A stretch of 64,000 nt of DNA from Planctomyces sp. (lineage in GTDB: Bacteria > Planctomycetota > Planctomycetia > Planctomycetales > Planctomycetaceae): the NCBI GenBank assembly GCA_016795105.1, contig JAEUIH010000003.1, positions 186,001 through 250,000 of the forward strand, written 5' to 3'. Positions within the stretch are counted from its first letter, which is position 1. Each line of letters begins with the position of its first letter. Under the pieces are notes generated by a model. It saw only the letters and a program-made list of their open reading frames with translations. It was not told the DNA's origin and ran no database searches. The position numbers were made by a program, and so were the translations under genes. This document shows positions 46,853 to 54,994 of this stretch, piece by piece.

Positions 46853-47382
46853 AACCAAACTGGGACCTGCAGCGTTGCGTGGATCTGTAAATGGCTTCCA
46901 AACCGCGGATGAACTCGGATGTGAATGAGGAATGGCAAGAGAATGAGGGCAGGAGAATCCGTGCTTCTGAGTTGATGGGACTGGATGCAGCGGGCGCGGT
47001 CACATCGCCGTCGCTTTATGCCTCCCATAAGTTTAACGGCAAGCCGCAGGCGACTGAGTCCACCCCCGCCGACACCGAGTGCGACTGAGTCCACCGACCG
47101 ACACCACCGATCGTGGCGTCAGTCACTCAATTTCACGAAGAGCCAGAATTCACCTTGGATGGTTCGCGACCTGCGAAAGCGGGTGTGATCGGACTGGAAT
47201 GCCCTGCCTGTGCCGGAGGTTGTTGAGTTAGTGCTGGTGAAACAGGTCGTAGAGCTTTCCGGAAAGATACCTGGCGGAGAAGCCGAGTATGCATCCGCCA
47301 GTGAGATACCCGGGCGCAGATCCTTGGGCGACGGGCACAGCCGGTAGATCACCGCAGATGACTTTTAAGGCGAACTCAAGCT
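46853..47382. other. Gene-free region (530 bp) between convergent genes
   Basis: Contains no frame with recognisable protein content on either strand. It does hold an imperfect tandem repeat (47050-47111, given separately), preceded by a stretch (GCCTCCCATAAGTTTAACGG) that looks like non-coding repeat material. No clear terminator with a T-run is visible. Confidence 0.5.
47050..47111. repeat. Imperfect tandem repeat, about 31-nt unit, two copies
   Basis: Both copies begin GCGACTGAGTCCACC (47050-47064 and 47081-47095) and both continue with CCGACACC. It may be the visible part of a larger dispersed intergenic repeat. Confidence 0.6.
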
Positions 47383-49002
47383 TCAGTGCGACTTCGGATT
47401 CCGAAATTGCTCGACAAGATCATCACGAAGGCGAGACTGAACGGTTGATCTGTGTTTTTGCAGGCGTCGAGCAGCGTCAGAGAGGTGCTCGGAGCGTGCG
47501 AATACCAGAGAACAGTAGTGGTCAAGAAGTTCGTCATAGGAAAGGTCCGTTGCACGGATTCGTCGTATGAAAGTATCGAGTGCTGGATTGCGAGAATCGA
47601 GAAGTGAGTATGCTGATGAGGTTGTCGCCGCAGAGTCACAAGCGGGCCGCGTCGGAATTCGGGTTGGATGATAGTGTCCCCTGACCATCACATTCCGAAC
47701 GCACTGTTCCAGTTCGCGAAAGTTACCGGGCCAGTCGTACGCAAGGCCAAGTTCCGGAGAAGACTCAATCCAATCGATGGTCAGGTTGCTGAGCCAGTCA
47801 ATCTGTTCAGGCCACGCGTGTGGTCCGAGGCACTTTGTCGCAATGATCCGGATGAGCTTTGGAAGATCGTTCGGAGAATCCTCCAGTTGCTCGCAGAGTG
47901 ACGGTGTTCGAACGAGATCAGAGCAGAGTCGATAGAACAGGTCCTGTCGAAATCTTCCAGCGGCGATTTCGGTTCCCAGATCTCGATTCGTGGCAGCGAT
48001 GACCTTTCCGGAGAACCGGCGAACTTCTGTTTCGCCCACACGAACGAACTCTCGGTTCTGGAGGACTCGAAGGAGTTTGACCTGAATCGAGGGCACCAGT
48101 TCACCAACTTCATCTAAAAAGACAGTGTGTCGATGGCCACACTTTTCGAGCCATCCCTGTCGGTTATGTGTTGCTCCAGTGAAAGAACCCGCGGCATGGC
48201 CAAACAGATCTGATTCGATCAGATCAATCGGCATTGCTGACAGATTGATCGGGTGAAATGCACCAGCCAGAAGTTCTTTAAATTTCAGTTTAGCTGAATC
48301 GAATGCAATATATCTCGAGAGCCCGATGGCCATCGCAACAAGATCCTTGCCAGTGCCCGATGGGCCGACGATCAGTGTTGTGACGTCCTGCATACGATCG
48401 TAGAGCACTGTCCCGTAGAGTTGCAGTTCGTGTGGGAAGATGGAGTGCCAGATTTCAGCGCGAAGTCGGCGGATTGGGCGTGAATCGCCCTGAATGAGCT
48501 GTCTGATCACTTCGAAACTGCGACACAGTTGAAAGTAGACAGCGAACATATGTGCTGGCTGCTGCAGAAACGGACTGAAAGTGATTGGTAGCCGATACCA
48601 GCGTTCCGCATCACGTTTGAATTCGCGAAACGAGTCAACCTTTCCACTTCCATCGCCGACCTCCGTCAGTGGTCTGCGATTTTCGAAATGGTGATAATAG
48701 AGTGCCCCCATGATCAGCGATTCAAGGATGCGATGTTCCTCGTAGTTTTGAGGGACAGTTCCTTTCTGAATTCGCTGTTCAATCACATCGAGTAGAGCGT
48801 CGAGACTTTGGGTCAGCCGGATGATTCGATGGCGATCTGATTCGATTGCTCTCTGCCGTTTTGTGGACAACCCAAGGGCGGAGGCCAGCAACTCCAGTTG
48901 ATCGAGAAGATCGCTTGATCGTTGCTGTTCGAAGGGATTGAGGAACAGGTGCCGCGCAAACGCTTCGGCAAACTGAAACTCGGCTTCATTGAAGAAAGTC
49001 AT
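47383..49002 (-). CDS. Sigma-54-dependent transcriptional activator (bacterial enhancer-binding protein)
   Basis: 539 residues from ATG 49002 (an in-frame start at 49047 is less likely). AAA+ domain: Walker A GPSGTGKD (213-220), the sigma-54 contact loop as GSFTGA (272-277; consensus GAFTGA), Walker B VFLDEVG (294-300), and an arginine-finger region with AATNRDL. The end has a Fis-like HTH (LSDAARRLQKHRSTVQSRL). The first ~200 residues carry no receiver, GAF or PAS domain that I recognise; they are helical with QLELLASALGLSTKRQRAI. It would drive sigma-54 promoters in response to an unknown signal. A palindrome lies between this gene and the divergent ceramidase-like gene. Confidence 0.88.
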   Translation of the reverse strand: MTFFNEAEFQFAEAFARHLFLNPFEQQRSSDLLDQLELLASALGLSTKRQRAIESDRHRIIRLTQSLDALLDVIEQRIQKGTVPQNYEEHRILESLIMGALYYHHFENRRPLTEVGDGSGKVDSFREFKRDAERWYRLPITFSPFLQQPAHMFAVYFQLCRSFEVIRQLIQGDSRPIRRLRAEIWHSIFPHELQLYGTVLYDRMQDVTTLIVGPSGTGKDLVAMAIGLSRYIAFDSAKLKFKELLAGAFHPINLSAMPIDLIESDLFGHAAGSFTGATHNRQGWLEKCGHRHTVFLDEVGELVPSIQVKLLRVLQNREFVRVGETEVRRFSGKVIAATNRDLGTEIAAGRFRQDLFYRLCSDLVRTPSLCEQLEDSPNDLPKLIRIIATKCLGPHAWPEQIDWLSNLTIDWIESSPELGLAYDWPGNFRELEQCVRNVMVRGHYHPTRIPTRPACDSAATTSSAYSLLDSRNPALDTFIRRIRATDLSYDELLDHYCSLVFARSEHLSDAARRLQKHRSTVQSRLRDDLVEQFRNPKSH

Positions 49003-49037
49003 CACTTTAGCGCCGCTCTTTGAGATACTTATGTCGG

Positions 49038-49060
49038 AATATGTCACTTCGTGTCATATT
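49038..49060. promoter_or_regulatory. 23-bp palindrome, probable operator
   Basis: AATATGTCAC, three bases (TTC), GTGTCATATT: the arms match at 9 of 10 positions. Further TGTC half-sites lie on both sides (near 49032 and 49062). It is 36 bp upstream of the sigma-54 activator start and 140 bp upstream of the divergent ceramidase-like gene, so it may control one or both. Confidence 0.6.
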
Positions 49061-49199
49061 CTGTCACTCGTCGAGCAGCATTGTCTAATAGATTTGTTCG
49101 TAAACTGTTTGCTGAATGAGACTTTTGATCAAAGGGAGAAATTCGGCATCGCATGTGCGTAGTTCGAGATCAAACAATCAACAAGCACTGGAGATATCG

Positions 49200-49850
49200 A
49201 TGTCTGAGTTACTGAACATCTACCGTGAACGCAGTGGTGATCCGGCATTCTGGGGCGAGCCGGTCAACGCAATGACGAATTCCTCGTTTCTGATCGCCGC
49301 TGTTTTTGCGATGCAATTGGCCATTCAGCGACAGGCTCTGACAACAACGACCGTCACGCTGATTTCCCTGGCAGCGATGATTGGTGTCGGGAGTTTCTTG
49401 TTTCACACTGCGGTGAGTCCATTGACGATGTGGCTCGACGTAATCCCGATTGCGATACTGCAGACTCTATTCCTCTGGCTGGCCTGCCGTGAGATGCTGA
49501 GTCTTGGAGAATTGCGGTCGGCAGCTGTGGTCACTGCTGTTCTTTTACTTTCGTTTGCGCTAATGCCCGTTCATCGTCTGTTGAATGGTTCGTTATTCTA
49601 TGCTCCGTCTCTTGTCGCCTTCCTCTGGCTTGGCTATTCGTTGTCCCAGCGTTCAATCTCTGAGCCCTGGCTTGTGCTCAGTGCCGCCGTGTGCTTTTAC
49701 CTGGCTGTGACGGCGAGAACATTCGACTGGATTGTTCCGTGGGCAGTGGGAAGCCACTACTTGTGGCATATGCTGAATGGCGTTGTTGTTTACCTTGCAC
49801 TTCGATCATGGATTCTGCATGTTTCACAGCTGCGACTGAGCGAGGGATAG
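49200..49850 (+). CDS. Ceramidase-like membrane protein (CREST superfamily)
   Basis: 216 residues from ATG 49200 (GGAG 6 nt upstream; a start at 49116 lacks this). About seven membrane helices. The N-terminus DPAFWGEPVNAMTNSSFLI, the motif GSFLFHT (64-70), W-L-D at 78-80, and GSHYLWHMLNG near the end match alkaline ceramidases (PF05875), in which His, Asp and two later His residues hold the zinc. Family members hydrolyse ceramides in membranes; a bacterial member could act on other amide-linked lipids. Divergent from the sigma-54 activator with the palindrome between them. Confidence 0.85.
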   Translation: MSELLNIYRERSGDPAFWGEPVNAMTNSSFLIAAVFAMQLAIQRQALTTTTVTLISLAAMIGVGSFLFHTAVSPLTMWLDVIPIAILQTLFLWLACREMLSLGELRSAAVVTAVLLLSFALMPVHRLLNGSLFYAPSLVAFLWLGYSLSQRSISEPWLVLSAAVCFYLAVTARTFDWIVPWAVGSHYLWHMLNGVVVYLALRSWILHVSQLRLSEG

Positions 49851-50082
49851 TGGCCGGACAAAGCTGGTTCCTCTGGACGCGCAGCTTCGGAGACGTTTAT
49901 TAGGAGCATAGTCTCGAAGTCAAAACTGAGTGTGAATGCAGACAGTCATTTTGGCAACAGGAGGATTTCAGAAGTACGTCAGACATTAGAATTTCTTTGG
50001 CGGGTCTGACAGACAACATCCGCTTCCTTCCATGAAGCAAAGTGTTTTTTAGAACGATTTGTAATGATAGGGAGTGAACGGT

Positions 50083-50459
50083 ATGCGTTACATGAGGAAG
50101 TCTGCATTGTCGGTTGCTGTTTTGACCACAGTCCTGGGGATGTATGCTGCTGAGCCATGCAAGAGCGGCTCGACCGGAAAGCAGCAACGGGATGACCTGC
50201 GTTATGGATGTTGTAGTTGAATCTCGGAATCAGACGGGGGTTCTGATTGGTACGGAGACCTATCACAAAGCAAAACGGTGTAAAAACGATTGCGATTGAC
50301 TGGTTTGCTGACGTCACCGTGTTCAATTCGGTTGATTTTCGTACTGCTGTGGTTCTGTCGAACGGCGACAAAGACGGTCAGTCAGCTGGTGAACACACTC
50401 TTTACACATCAAGCGGCAGTACAACCACATCATATTCGCTGTCGTGTGTCGAGAACTAA
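50083..50459 (+). pseudogene. Frameshifted gene for a small secreted protein
   Basis: Starts with a good signal peptide (MRYMRKSALSVAVLTTVLGM, then YAAEPCKSG) in one frame that stops after ~46 codons. A second frame carries on with NGMTCVMDVVVESRNQTG, stops, and a third frame has AIDWFADVTVFNSVDF up to CVEN and a stop at 50459. Together they make a plausible ~120-residue exported protein interrupted twice, near runs of A (50266-50285). Either a decayed gene or sequence error. I do not recognise the family. Confidence 0.45.
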
Positions 50460-50581
50460 ATTCAGCATTCAGGCAAGTTGACCTTCACCGCGGCGTACGT
50501 CTCCAGCTTCGAGTCGTAGCCGCGGAATTGAATGGACTCGAAGACTGAAGTGGACCCAATGTCTGCGAAAGGCGGCCGAAG

Positions 50582-51418
50582 CTAATCCTGTTTCGGTCGC
50601 CTGCGGATTCTCTTCACTGCGACTGTTGCAGCGAGGCCCAGGAATATGCTGATACTCCCGGGTTCCGGTACGGGGGAGGCTGAAATCGTGAAATTGTCAT
50701 ATCGATAAGTGAAATCACTTCGCTGGAAATCAGCATTGTCCGGGCGTGCGTATGCGACGAGTGCACCTCGCAGCAAGACATCAGACGTGTTACTGCTGTT
50801 GTAACTGAATTGTCCGAGAAGTCCTCCATTGACAAAGAATCGAGTGATATTGTTCTGGAAGTCTACTTCCATCGCCAGATTGTGCCATTTCGACATATCG
50901 ACCGTGTCGCTCGTAAACAATGGGCCGCCACTAATGCCGTCATAAGCGTAGACGCGTCCGTCTGACGAAAGTTCGATTTCACCGACAGCTGCGATATCGG
51001 AACGAGCTGCGAGGCTTGCCGCAGCGAAGTCGCCGGATGTAAATCTACTCCCATCAAGTCGAACGTCGGCCGATAGGCGCACAATTGGATACCCGTTCGC
51101 TGCAGCATTGAAAGAGACAGGTCTGCGATACGACCCTACGGCATCATAGGGGGTGGTTATACCTCCGGACGAAACGAGGTGTGAGCCGAGTACGCTGAGC
51201 GAACGACTGCCAGTTGACGCCTCGTCGTTCACAATCTTCGCAGCACCAGGGTTCAGGAAAGGCGGAATGGCGTTCGACCATCCATCCTGTCCCAATAGTC
51301 CTGAACCAACGTCCATTGATTCGAAGCCTGTCGAGTAAATGACTGCACCTGCTCTTGCTTGCGCTGGAACAAGCAGACAGACCCAGAGAATACAGAGCCT
51401 GCAGACTGACTTAACCAT
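50582..51418 (-). CDS. PEP-CTERM protein with lectin/LamG-like fold
   Basis: 278 residues; ATG 51418. Signal peptide MVKSVCRLCILWVCLLVPAQ, ending at ARA. The middle looks like a jelly-roll of the concanavalin/LamG type: YSTGFESMDVG at the start, WHNLAMEVDFQNNITRFFV, then FTYRYDNFTIS. The end is a PEP-CTERM sorting signal, VPEPGSISIFLGLAATVAV followed by KRIRRRPKQD. Probably exported and then processed by an exosortase that is not in this window. Isolated gene, facing the plus-strand frameshifted gene. Confidence 0.88.
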   Translation of the reverse strand: MVKSVCRLCILWVCLLVPAQARAGAVIYSTGFESMDVGSGLLGQDGWSNAIPPFLNPGAAKIVNDEASTGSRSLSVLGSHLVSSGGITTPYDAVGSYRRPVSFNAAANGYPIVRLSADVRLDGSRFTSGDFAAASLAARSDIAAVGEIELSSDGRVYAYDGISGGPLFTSDTVDMSKWHNLAMEVDFQNNITRFFVNGGLLGQFSYNSSNTSDVLLRGALVAYARPDNADFQRSDFTYRYDNFTISASPVPEPGSISIFLGLAATVAVKRIRRRPKQD

Positions 51419-51916
51419 GGTGTCCCCGTCTTATGGAAAGTTGTTCGCTGTTCAGTTTAGGCGACATGCGCCGAAGGCCACTGATTGTTGAGGCCTTTGA
51501 TACAACGCGATACCAGTGGAGCACTATTGTCAGGTTGTTACAGGGATTCTGCAGATTATTTCGAAGTGTCCGAAGTCTTTTCCGTCAGCAGGCCGATTTC
51601 GAACAACACGATCTCACGACTGAATCTGACACAACCTCAAACACGAAAGTGCAGCCGAAGTCGTTTCCCATCGTGCTTCGCTGGACGCATAGTCCTTGTG
51701 ATGTGACAGCTGCTGCTGTAACCTGACGACAGGAAGAGTGTTTAGGCCGAGTGGCTAACCATTGCGACAACCGGAACACCGTTAGGCCGGCAAGTTCAAT
51801 TCAGACGTAACCGGCTGGCGGGTTGTGCTGGTCACTGCATCCATTTTGCAAGTCTCTGATCTTCGAAGAGGAAGTGTTCACGGATTCAAACCCATCTGGT
51901 CACAAGGATTCCAGCG
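51419..51916. other. Divergent intergenic region (498 bp)
   Basis: Between the minus-strand PEP-CTERM gene and the plus-strand Ntn hydrolase gene. Open frames on both strands here have no signal peptide, ribosome site or known motif. AGGA (8 nt before the ATG at 51917) is the only clear element. Confidence 0.5.
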
Positions 51917-52969
51917 ATGTCTTTTACGCGCTGTTCAGTTGTGCTTTTCCTGTCTCTGTTGATGATTCTGTTGCCGGTACGCCTGGGTTCAGCCTGCAGT
52001 CGAGCTGTCTACTTTGGGCTGGAAGAGCAGACTGTTACCGGCAGAAGTATGGACTGGATGGAAGAGATGCAGTCCAATCTGTGGACCTTCCCCAGAGGAA
52101 TTGAAAACGACGGAGGTATGGGCGCGAAGGGCTTGAAGTGGACCAGCAAGTATGGCAGCGTGATAACCTCTGTCTATGAGGCTGGTACCGCTGATGGGAT
52201 GAACGAAGCCGGCCTTGTTGCCAATTTGTTGTTTCTTGTTGAAAGTGAGTATCCCTCCGGTGAAAACGACGACCGTCCGCAGATGTCGATTTCCGCATGG
52301 ACACAATACATGCTTGACAGCTTCGGAACCGTGGATGAGGCTGTTCGTGAAATGCGGAAGGAGGCGTTCAGGCCGGTGGGCGTCGTGGCTCCGAATGGCG
52401 TCGAAGGGAAAATACACCTCTCAGTTTCTGATGCTACCGGAGACTCTGCGATCTTCGAATACATCGGGGGCAAACTGATCATTCACCATGGACGGCAGTT
52501 TCAGGTGATGACCAACTCGCCGATCTATGATCGGCAACTGGCACTGAATGAGTACTGGAAGCAACTTGGTGGAACAGTGATGTTGCCCGGAACGAATCGA
52601 GCCGCCGACCGGTTTGCTCGTGCCAGCTTTTATATCAACGCAGCACAGCAGTCGGCAGTTCCTCGCGAAGCCGTCGCGGCTGTGTTCAGTGTGATGCGAA
52701 ACGTCAGTGTGCCTAGAGGGATCAGCACTCCAGGGCAGCCAAATATTTCATCGACCATCTGGCGTACGGTGGCAGATCAGAGGAATCGGGTGTACTACTT
52801 TGAAGACACCGCCAGCCCGGGACTTGTCTGGGTTGACCTCAAGGTCATTGATTTCCAGCCGGGTTCAGGAATTCGAAAGCTCACGCTGCATGGAAATCCT
52901 GACCTGACAGGTAACCAAACTTCGAACTTCAAGGCTGCTGCTCCATTTCACTTTCTGGCACCAGAATGA
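51917..52969 (+). CDS. Secreted Ntn hydrolase, choloylglycine/penicillin V acylase family
   Basis: 350 residues with a signal peptide; the predicted cut falls just before Cys27 (GSA then CSRAVYFG), which would become the N-terminal nucleophile. That is the hallmark of the linear amide C-N hydrolase family (PF02275). Further family marks: GRSMDWMEEM, the turn NEAGLVANLLFL, SISAWTQYMLDSFG and MTNSPIYDRQL. Known members open amide bonds of bile-acid conjugates, penicillin V or acyl-homoserine lactones; the natural substrate here is not readable. It would act outside the cytoplasmic membrane. Confidence 0.87.
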   Translation: MSFTRCSVVLFLSLLMILLPVRLGSACSRAVYFGLEEQTVTGRSMDWMEEMQSNLWTFPRGIENDGGMGAKGLKWTSKYGSVITSVYEAGTADGMNEAGLVANLLFLVESEYPSGENDDRPQMSISAWTQYMLDSFGTVDEAVREMRKEAFRPVGVVAPNGVEGKIHLSVSDATGDSAIFEYIGGKLIIHHGRQFQVMTNSPIYDRQLALNEYWKQLGGTVMLPGTNRAADRFARASFYINAAQQSAVPREAVAAVFSVMRNVSVPRGISTPGQPNISSTIWRTVADQRNRVYYFEDTASPGLVWVDLKVIDFQPGSGIRKLTLHGNPDLTGNQTSNFKAAAPFHFLAPE

Positions 52970-53135
52970 AATCGATGTCAGTCAGACGATCAAATTGGAG
53001 AGAGAAGAGCAGGCCATCAGGTTAGAGACGACTCGGCAAGTCAGCCTCGGTTAGCTTCTCTGTCGTCAGCCAGCTTGCCCCTGAGCAGGTTCGCATCAAT
53101 CACTCCCTCTCTACCGGCACAGGACAGCATTTGAC

Positions 53136-53909
53136 ATGGGCGACTCGCAAAGGCCTTCGATAAGTCACCACAAAACTCATCATGTTCGAACGGAGTACAA
53201 TCGGCTGGCCGCAACGTATGATCAGCGATGGAGTCATTACGTGGAATCCACGATTACTGCCACGCTCGACGGGCTTGAGCTTGTTGGTGATGAGAGAGTC
53301 CTGGACATCCCCATCGGTACAGGTGAATTGGCGCTAAGGCTGCTGCAGCGATGGCAGCAGTTGAAGATTGCAGGTGTCGATCTCAGCCCTCGCATGCTGG
53401 ATCAGGCCGCTGCAAAATTCCGGAGTTCAGAGACTTCCCGATCGCATTGGGGCGGAAGTCACTCTGGTGTCGTTGGAAGCAACCATCATCCTTCAAATCC
53501 CAACCATTCTCTCAGTGGCAACCCTCAAAGCGATTTGACGGTCCCGGATTTATACGAAGGCTGTGTAACCAGTCTTCCATTTGCTGATCACGAATTTGAC
53601 TGCATCTTCTGCGTGAACAGTTTTCACTACTTTCCGGACCCGGAGAAGTCACTGATGGAGCTTCGCAGAGTACTCCGCGACGGAGGGAAGCTGATCCTGG
53701 TGGACTGGTGTGATGACTACTGGATGTGCAGAATGTGCAGTTTATGGCTGAGACTGGTCGATCCTGCGTTCCATCAGACGTATTCACAACGCCACTGCGA
53801 AGCTCTCCTTCGAGAAGCCGGATTTCGGATTGACCATGCCAGGAGATTTCGGGTTGGGCGAATCTGGGGCCTGATGCGAATCGAAGCCCGTGCTGCAGGC
53901 AATCTGTAG
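53136..53909 (+). CDS. Class I SAM-dependent methyltransferase with a low-complexity insert
   Basis: 257 residues. The opening RTEYNRLAATYDQRW and motif I RVLDIPIGTGELAL (the GxG loop as IGTGE) are those of UbiE/Methyltransf_11 proteins; the later FADHEFDCIFCVNSFHYFPD and LRDGGKLILVDW are the post-motifs. Between motif II and III lies an unusual insert of about 35 residues rich in Ser, Asn, His and Gly (HWGGSHSGVVGSNHHPSNPN). Cytoplasmic; substrate unknown, perhaps a quinone, lipid or small metabolite. Stands alone, converging on the next PEP-CTERM gene. Confidence 0.85.
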   Translation: MGDSQRPSISHHKTHHVRTEYNRLAATYDQRWSHYVESTITATLDGLELVGDERVLDIPIGTGELALRLLQRWQQLKIAGVDLSPRMLDQAAAKFRSSETSRSHWGGSHSGVVGSNHHPSNPNHSLSGNPQSDLTVPDLYEGCVTSLPFADHEFDCIFCVNSFHYFPDPEKSLMELRRVLRDGGKLILVDWCDDYWMCRMCSLWLRLVDPAFHQTYSQRHCEALLREAGFRIDHARRFRVGRIWGLMRIEARAAGNL

Positions 53910-53950
53910 AACGGGCCCTTTGAGATACTCCGAATTGAGTGAATTCAAGA

Positions 53951-54667
53951 TCAGGTTCGACGTCGTTTCAGCAGCAGCATTCCAACGCCCATGAGCATGA
54001 TGATTCCGGTGGATGGTTCCGGAACTGCTACTGGCGGTGCAGCTGACGCGATCCGGATGTCCCCGCCACTAATCGATGAAATTATCTGCGGCACATCGCC
54101 GTCGCCGGTGGACTTTGGAAACAAAACAGAAAATGGTGCTGCTGTCAATTTAAAGAATTCGTCACCCGTCGGTGTTCCTGTTGCTTGAATCTCAAGACGA
54201 AACAAGAGTCTTTGGACGCCGGAAAGCGTTACGCCCGTTGACGAAGTATCAAACAGTTCGTCGTCACCATTAAACGTCGTGTTCGTAATTTCGTCAACGA
54301 TGCCTCCAGGTAATCCCAGCGTCTTTTTCCGGCTGTTATTTGCAAACAGATAATTGGGATCCGAAAGCTGGTGATTACCATTGTGTAGTTCGCCACTACC
54401 ATCCAAATAGGTCTTGAACGTGACAAAACTGGTATTCGTTCCCATCGGCACGATGGAGAACTCGGCGATCGCTTGTACCACGTCAATAGAAGTAATCGAG
54501 TCTGATTCCGCCCAGGACACATTTACATCAACAAACTTAGACGGTCCACCGCTGGTGAGAGTGACATTGTCAATTGTCATGACAACGCCTGCCTGAGCGA
54601 TTTGAGACGCATTGGTCAGCAGGATGAGCGCAAGGATGCCGCAGAGGTAAATCGGTCGAATCGTCAT
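53951..54667 (-). CDS. PEP-CTERM protein
   Basis: 238 residues from ATG 54667, which puts the signal peptide (MTIRPIYLCGILALILL, ending in AQAG) at the start; a longer frame to 54826 adds nothing recognisable. The mature part is beta-rich (VVMTIDNVTLTSGGPSKFVD, VTLSGVQRLLFRLEIQAT). The end is a PEP-CTERM signal: VPEPSTGIIMLMGVGMLLL then KRRRT. Exported and likely exosortase-processed. Confidence 0.86.
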   Translation of the reverse strand: MTIRPIYLCGILALILLTNASQIAQAGVVMTIDNVTLTSGGPSKFVDVNVSWAESDSITSIDVVQAIAEFSIVPMGTNTSFVTFKTYLDGSGELHNGNHQLSDPNYLFANNSRKKTLGLPGGIVDEITNTTFNGDDELFDTSSTGVTLSGVQRLLFRLEIQATGTPTGDEFFKLTAAPFSVLFPKSTGDGDVPQIISSISGGDIRIASAAPPVAVPEPSTGIIMLMGVGMLLLKRRRT

Positions 54668-54994
54668 GGTGTGTTCTTCTTCAGGAGATGTATCGAATTC
54701 AAACGATCGGTTTCCTCGGCTCAGAGAAAACGTCAGGCGGACTGTAGATGACGCGTTTGAGTTCTGCAAAACATCGGCCAGCCGAACAGTGATGAAACGC
54801 AGATCTTCCTGGGACTGAGGAAGCATGGTGTATTGGGGTGACCATCACTAAGTCCCGCGTACGGTACAGTCGATAGCGGATCCATGATGTTGGATCTCTT
54901 CTTGATTGGGTCTCTGATGTTTGTCGTGGGGGAGGGATTCCCCGCGATGATGGGTGGCCGCGACGTGCAATTCCGGGCCGGATTCAGAGGTTCG

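Noticed and set aside
46561-47094. 177-codon minus-strand frame over the end of the aldo/keto reductase gene and the repeat region
   Set aside because: Half is antisense to the reductase and the rest covers tandem repeat DNA, which tends to stay open by chance.
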